From positions 1-26,158 of the forward strand of contig CAKPCM010000012.1 of assembly GCA_934141615.1 (NCBI GenBank): a stretch of 26,158 nucleotides of DNA, in the 5' to 3' direction. Below the pieces are notes generated by a model, which was given only the letters and a program-made list of their open reading frames with translations, was not told the origin of the DNA and ran no database searches. The translations under genes and the position numbers were made by a program. The stretch comes from an uncultured Bacilli bacterium. Its GTDB lineage: Bacteria; Bacillota_I; Bacilli_A; RF39; UBA660. Of this stretch, positions 23,193 to 26,158 are shown piece after piece. Each line of letters starts with the position of its first letter. The first letter of the stretch is position 1.

Positions 23193-24434
23193 TTATTCTC
23201 CTTTTAAAAAGTAACATATATGTGGATAAACCTTAGAAGAAAAATTTTCTATGTCTTTTTTTGTTACTTTGTTTATGTTTTCTATTAATTCACTAGTACT
23301 TTTAATACCAAATAAATTTAGATTGTTATAACTTCCTATAACATTTGTAATTCTATCTTGTGATTCTTCGTATGAAGTTATGTAACTTTTTTTAGCGTGT
23401 TCTACTTCTTCTTCGCTTAAATTTTTCATTTCACTTATAATTTTATTAGTAAGATTATATGCCTTATCAAAGTTTTCTTTTTCAATACCCATTATTATAT
23501 ACATTAAAGAATCGTCCTTTTCATATCTTGCAAAAGAATAATATGCTAATTTATTTTCTTCTCTTATTATAGAAAATAGTCTTGAAAAAGCACCACCGCC
23601 TAAAATAATTCTATATAAAGGCGCTACATAATTTCTCTCAAAATCTGTTAAGTTTTTTAAATATAAAACATGGTTTATTATGTTTTGAGTACCAAAAAAA
23701 TCTTCTGTTATAACTTTATTCTCTATTTTTTCTTCATCATTATCAATTAGAAGTTTACCATCAAACGTCTTATTTTTCTTTATTTTGCTTGTTATCTTAT
23801 CTATTATAGGATTCTCAAAGTCTATATCTCCCGCTAAAACAAGGGATATACTGCTATTATTTATCATATCTAAATAATCATCATATAAACTTTTACTAGT
23901 TATTTTATTTAAGTATTTTAAATCACTCATATAAGTATAAGGTTTATTTTCATCTAAATTCTTTAAAACCTGTCTTTCCGCATATGAACCTGAATCTTCC
24001 TTTATCTTTTCTAAAGCACTTTTTTTAGTTTCATAAATTAAATCAAAAGTATCTTGATCAAATGCTGAATTACTAACTAATGGATTAAATATAATCTCAC
24101 AAAAAAGGTCTGCTACATCTTTTAAATTACCCTCTTTAGTATATTTATCAATTAACGTAGAAAAAGTAAAACTAGTAATATGATAATTTCCAACTCTACT
24201 AGATGAAGCATATAAAGATGCATCATAACATTCTAATGATCTTATGTATAATTTTTCACTAGTATCATATTTTTTGCATGATTCCATAAGCATGTTTCTA
24301 AGCATCATTCTATTTGTTATCGTGCTTTTTAATACAGGACTTTTAAAATATAATCTTCCCGCTACTTGCTTAAATTTATTAGTTTTAATAATGGTAACTG
24401 GAACGTTATTAACTTCTCTTTTTAATATTTTCAT
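23193..24434 (-). CDS. ymfF: M16-family protein lacking the zinc motif (YmfF/YfmF type)
   Basis: A 413-residue insulinase-fold protein. It has no HxxEH motif where the active partner has one (region 40-75 reads NRMMLRNMLMESCKKYDTSEK). It does have the family's later substrate-binding part (LGGGAFSRLFSIIREENKLAYYSFARYE), the segment that in other M16 proteins helps shape the closed chamber. It is therefore the probable non-catalytic half of a heterodimer with the YmfH-type protein. AAAGGTGA precedes the ATG. It is first in a four-gene operon with the peptidase and a YhaQP-like transporter. Confidence 0.88.
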   Translation of the reverse strand: MKILKREVNNVPVTIIKTNKFKQVAGRLYFKSPVLKSTITNRMMLRNMLMESCKKYDTSEKLYIRSLECYDASLYASSSRVGNYHITSFTFSTLIDKYTKEGNLKDVADLFCEIIFNPLVSNSAFDQDTFDLIYETKKSALEKIKEDSGSYAERQVLKNLDENKPYTYMSDLKYLNKITSKSLYDDYLDMINNSSISLVLAGDIDFENPIIDKITSKIKKNKTFDGKLLIDNDEEKIENKVITEDFFGTQNIINHVLYLKNLTDFERNYVAPLYRIILGGGAFSRLFSIIREENKLAYYSFARYEKDDSLMYIIMGIEKENFDKAYNLTNKIISEMKNLSEEEVEHAKKSYITSYEESQDRITNVIGSYNNLNLFGIKSTSELIENINKVTKKDIENFSSKVYPHICYFLKGE

Positions 24435-24469
24435 TTATATCACCTTTCTTATTATGGCTTTATAATTAG

Positions 24470-24478
24470 ATTATATCA
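24470..24478 (-). promoter_or_regulatory. Extended -10 promoter of the ymfF operon
   Basis: Minus-strand TGATATAAT, a perfect extended -10, about 29 nt before the ATG at 24434 counted from the predicted start. The T-run of the preceding terminator ends 10 nt upstream; no separate -35 is visible. Confidence 0.65.
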
Positions 24479-24485
24479 TTTATCC

Positions 24486-24519
24486 AAAAAAAAGATAGAA
24501 AATCATTCTATTTTCTACC
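24486..24519 (-). terminator. Terminator of the repeat-protein gene
   Basis: A 10-bp stem with one wobble pair (24494-24503 with 24510-24519, GATAGAAAAT on the plus strand), a 6-nt loop and eight T on the minus strand. Nearly identical to the hairpin at 25708-25740. Confidence 0.85.
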
Positions 24520-24523
24520 TATT
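24487..24523. repeat. Direct repeat copy 1 (37 bp, terminator hairpin)
   Basis: Matches 25708-25744 at 36 of 37 positions; the one difference is A versus C in the hairpin loop. The two copies bracket the repeat-protein gene. Confidence 0.85.
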
Positions 24524-25662
24524 TATTTTAAAGTAAATACTGAATCATCTAGTTCTTTAGTTGTATCACCATCAGTATATTCTATTGCATTTTGATGTAT
24601 AGCATCTATTTTTTCTTGGAAAGTTACATAATTAGATTCTTCTTTTTCATTTTTAAATTCATATTGTCTTATTATATTATAATATATTTTATTAGCAGCT
24701 CTAGCATTTTTTTCATCTGCAATTAGTTTCATATCTTCTTTATGATGTCCACTTTCTAACGAGTTCACACTCATAGATAAACTACTTAAATAGTTTGCTA
24801 TCCCGGAATTTTTTGCGTCTGCAATCAGCTTCATATCCTCTCTATGATATTCACTTTCTAACGAGTACGCATTCGTAGATACACGACTTAAATAGTTTGC
24901 TATTACATCTGTTTTTGCATCTGCAATTAGTTTCATATCTTCTCTATGATATTCACTTTCTAATGAGTCCGCATCCATAGATACATCACTTAAATAGTTT
25001 GCTATTACATTTGTTTTTGCATCTTCAATTAGCTTCATATCTTCTCTATGATGTTCACTTTCTAATGAGTACACATTCATAGATACACTACTTAAATCGT
25101 TTGCTATTACATTGTTTTTTGCAGCTGCAATCATCTTCATATCCTCTCTATGATGTTCACTTTCTAAAGAGTTCACATTCATAGATACACTACTTAAATA
25201 GTTTGCTATTCCGGAATTTTTTGCTTCTGCAATTAGTTTCATATCTTCTCTGTGACATTTACTTTCTAATGAGTCTTTGCTACAAGCTACACTACTTAAA
25301 CAATTTGCTATTACATCATTTTTTATAGCTGCAATTAGCTTCATATCTTCTCTATGATATTCACTTTCTAACGAGTTCGCGTTCATAGCTACATTACTTA
25401 ACCAGTATGCTATTTCAACATTTTTTGCTTCATTAATAAGTTTTATATCTTCTAAATAGTAATCCCCATTTAAAGCTTTAGCACTAACTAATAAACTTTT
25501 TAGTTTTTCCCTTGGTTTTAATGGATAAATTTCCAAACTAATAAAGTTCTTAATTTGTTTTTTATTCAATTTTCCTAACCACTTCTCTATATTTCTTATA
25601 TTGTCTTCTAATTGATATCTTTTAATTTGTGCTATAATTTTTTCTAATTCGACTATATTCAT
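24523..25662 (-). CDS. Protein of tandem 34-residue repeats, function unknown
   Basis: The 379-residue protein has an N-terminal helical region (1-62), then tandem 34-residue units. The first (63-96) is divergent, six are well kept (97-300) and the last is partial (301-325). The core of each is SLES..HREDMKLI..AKN.VIANYLS, and each unit looks like two helices, so an alpha solenoid for protein binding is likely. A unique acidic tail (KEESNYVTFQEKIDAIHQ to the end) follows. No enzyme motif, signal peptide or membrane helix is seen. AGAGAGG lies 7 nt before ATG 25662. It has its own promoter and terminator and is bracketed by near-identical terminators, so it may have been inserted as a unit. 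I cannot name the family. Confidence 0.75.
   Translation of the reverse strand: MNIVELEKIIAQIKRYQLEDNIRNIEKWLGKLNKKQIKNFISLEIYPLKPREKLKSLLVSAKALNGDYYLEDIKLINEAKNVEIAYWLSNVAMNANSLESEYHREDMKLIAAIKNDVIANCLSSVACSKDSLESKCHREDMKLIAEAKNSGIANYLSSVSMNVNSLESEHHREDMKMIAAAKNNVIANDLSSVSMNVYSLESEHHREDMKLIEDAKTNVIANYLSDVSMDADSLESEYHREDMKLIADAKTDVIANYLSRVSTNAYSLESEYHREDMKLIADAKNSGIANYLSSLSMSVNSLESGHHKEDMKLIADEKNARAANKIYYNIIRQYEFKNEKEESNYVTFQEKIDAIHQNAIEYTDGDTTKELDDSVFTLK
24763..25374. repeat. Six tandem 102-bp coding repeats
   Basis: Six in-frame units of exactly 102 bp (34 codons) inside the repeat-protein gene. The DNA is also similar between units; for example, the stretch for HREDMKLI recurs nearly unchanged. 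A divergent unit lies on the right (25375-25476) and a partial one on the left (24688-24762). Confidence 0.85.
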
Positions 25663-25689
25663 GTGTAACCTCTCTTTCTTTAATTATCT

Positions 25690-25695
25690 ATTATA
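25690..25695 (-). promoter_or_regulatory. Promoter -10 of the repeat-protein gene
   Basis: Minus-strand TATAAT, 12 nt after the T-run of the preceding terminator. The hexamer 17 nt upstream (TATCTT) belongs to the terminator and is a poor -35. Confidence 0.5.
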
Positions 25696-25707
25696 CATCA
25701 ACATCAT

Positions 25708-25740
25708 AAAAAAAGATAGAAAATCCTTCTATTTTCTACC
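25708..25740 (-). terminator. Terminator of deoD
   Basis: A 10-bp stem with one wobble (25715-25724 with 25731-25740), a 6-nt loop and seven T on the minus strand, starting 18 nt after the deoD stop. Confidence 0.85.
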
Positions 25741-25744
25741 TATT
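25708..25744. repeat. Direct repeat copy 2 (37 bp, terminator hairpin)
   Basis: Matches 24487-24523 at 36 of 37 positions. See copy 1. Confidence 0.85.
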
Positions 25745-25758
25745 AATTATAACTTTTT

Positions 25759-26158
25759 TTATAAAATAGATTCTAATGCTAATTTTATCATTTCATCAAA
25801 GCCAGTTTGTCTATCAATGCTTGATAGGCTTTCTTTTGTAACTAAATTATCTGATATAGTAAGTATGCAAGCTGCATTTTTACCTAAAACGTTAGCATTA
25901 TGGAAAAGTGCAAACGTCTCCATTTCAACAGCAGTGCAACCATATTCTTTAAATAAAACGTTTGGGTTTTCAGTTTCATTATAAAATGCATCACTATTGT
26001 ATACGATTGATTTAAGTACGTTTAAGTTTAGATTTTTTGCTGTTTTAATTATCTTGTCATTTAAAACTATGCTACTACTTAATACCTTTTTATCAGTGCC
26101 ATTTTGCACTAGGGCATAACTTGATTTAGAATATGATTTTTCTGCTAAAACCATACTT
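25759..26158 (-). CDS. deoD: Purine nucleoside phosphorylase, DeoD type (5' part outside window)
   Basis: The C-terminal 130 or so residues of a DeoD-type nucleoside phosphorylase, which splits purine (deoxy)nucleosides with phosphate to base and (deoxy)ribose 1-phosphate. Diagnostic parts: NSDAFYNE (like SADLFY in E. coli DeoD), the substrate-binding YGCTAVEMETFALFHNA, LTISDNL with the catalytic Asp, and the ending RQTGFDEMIKLALESIL, close to the E. coli C-terminus. The reading frame runs off the right edge, so the true start lies beyond 26158; the ATG at 26154 is internal. A terminator follows, so it is the last gene of its unit. Confidence 0.9.
   Translation of the reverse strand, partial: SMVLAEKSYSKSSYALVQNGTDKKVLSSSIVLNDKIIKTAKNLNLNVLKSIVYNSDAFYNETENPNVLFKEYGCTAVEMETFALFHNANVLGKNAACILTISDNLVTKESLSSIDRQTGFDEMIKLALESIL

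Noticed and set aside
24688..25476. The 102-bp repeats as a CRISPR array.
   Set aside because: They are in frame, coding, contiguous and without spacers.

Overview
The window is compact, AT-rich bacterial DNA with genes packed a few bases apart, strong Shine-Dalgarno sites and frequent terminator hairpins. TGG encodes Trp and several genes end in TGA, so the standard bacterial code applies, not the mycoplasma code. The anaerobic ribonucleotide reductase NrdD/NrdG, the YmfF/YmfH peptidase pair, an ABC-F ATPase, ComGC-like prepilins and a short DnaE point to an anaerobic low-GC Bacillota lineage, perhaps an Erysipelotrichia/RF39-like gut bacterium. That placement is inference. All genes but three (rpmB, a Crp/Fnr regulator and one unknown ORF) lie on the minus strand. 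I saw no tRNA, rRNA, CRISPR array, transposase or phage gene.

Left part (96-7002, minus strand). A six-cistron operon runs from an extended -10 promoter near 5235 to a terminator at 96-130. It encodes a HAD 5'-nucleotidase fused to a nucleoside hydrolase, a histidine phosphatase, a leaderless class A beta-lactamase-fold hydrolase, a GNAT-HAD fusion, and two tandem HD-domain proteins, one frameshifted at a run of six G. Upstream of it is a two-gene unit: a HAD phosphatase and a MATE/flippase-like membrane protein. This concentration of phosphoesterases is the least explained part of the window.

Middle (7059-16652). Here are dnaE, divergent rpmB, a small prepilin, and an nrdD-nrdG-dut operon for dNTP supply and dUTP removal. 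A Crp/Fnr-family regulator is divergent from nrdD. Between the two lies a perfect 14-bp palindrome, placed for class II activation of nrdD and for covering the regulator's own -35. A YebC/PmpR protein, an unknown small ORF and a zinc-ribbon membrane protein follow.

Right part (16714-26158, minus strand). This holds a prepilin fused to BspA-type leucine-rich repeats behind an ABC-F ATPase; an operon of two M16-family proteins (YmfF/YmfH) with a YhaQ/YhaP-like ABC transporter; a protein made mostly of 34-residue repeats, sitting between two nearly identical terminator hairpins; and the 3' part of a DeoD-type purine nucleoside phosphorylase cut by the window edge.

Five terminators are followed by a -10 box 10-12 nt after their T-run, so transcription units abut as terminator-promoter pairs. 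Nucleotide metabolism recurs in several separate units (nucleotidase/nucleoside hydrolase, nrdDG-dut, deoD). No gene-free stretch exceeds 300 bases; positions 1-95 hold nothing I can recognise.
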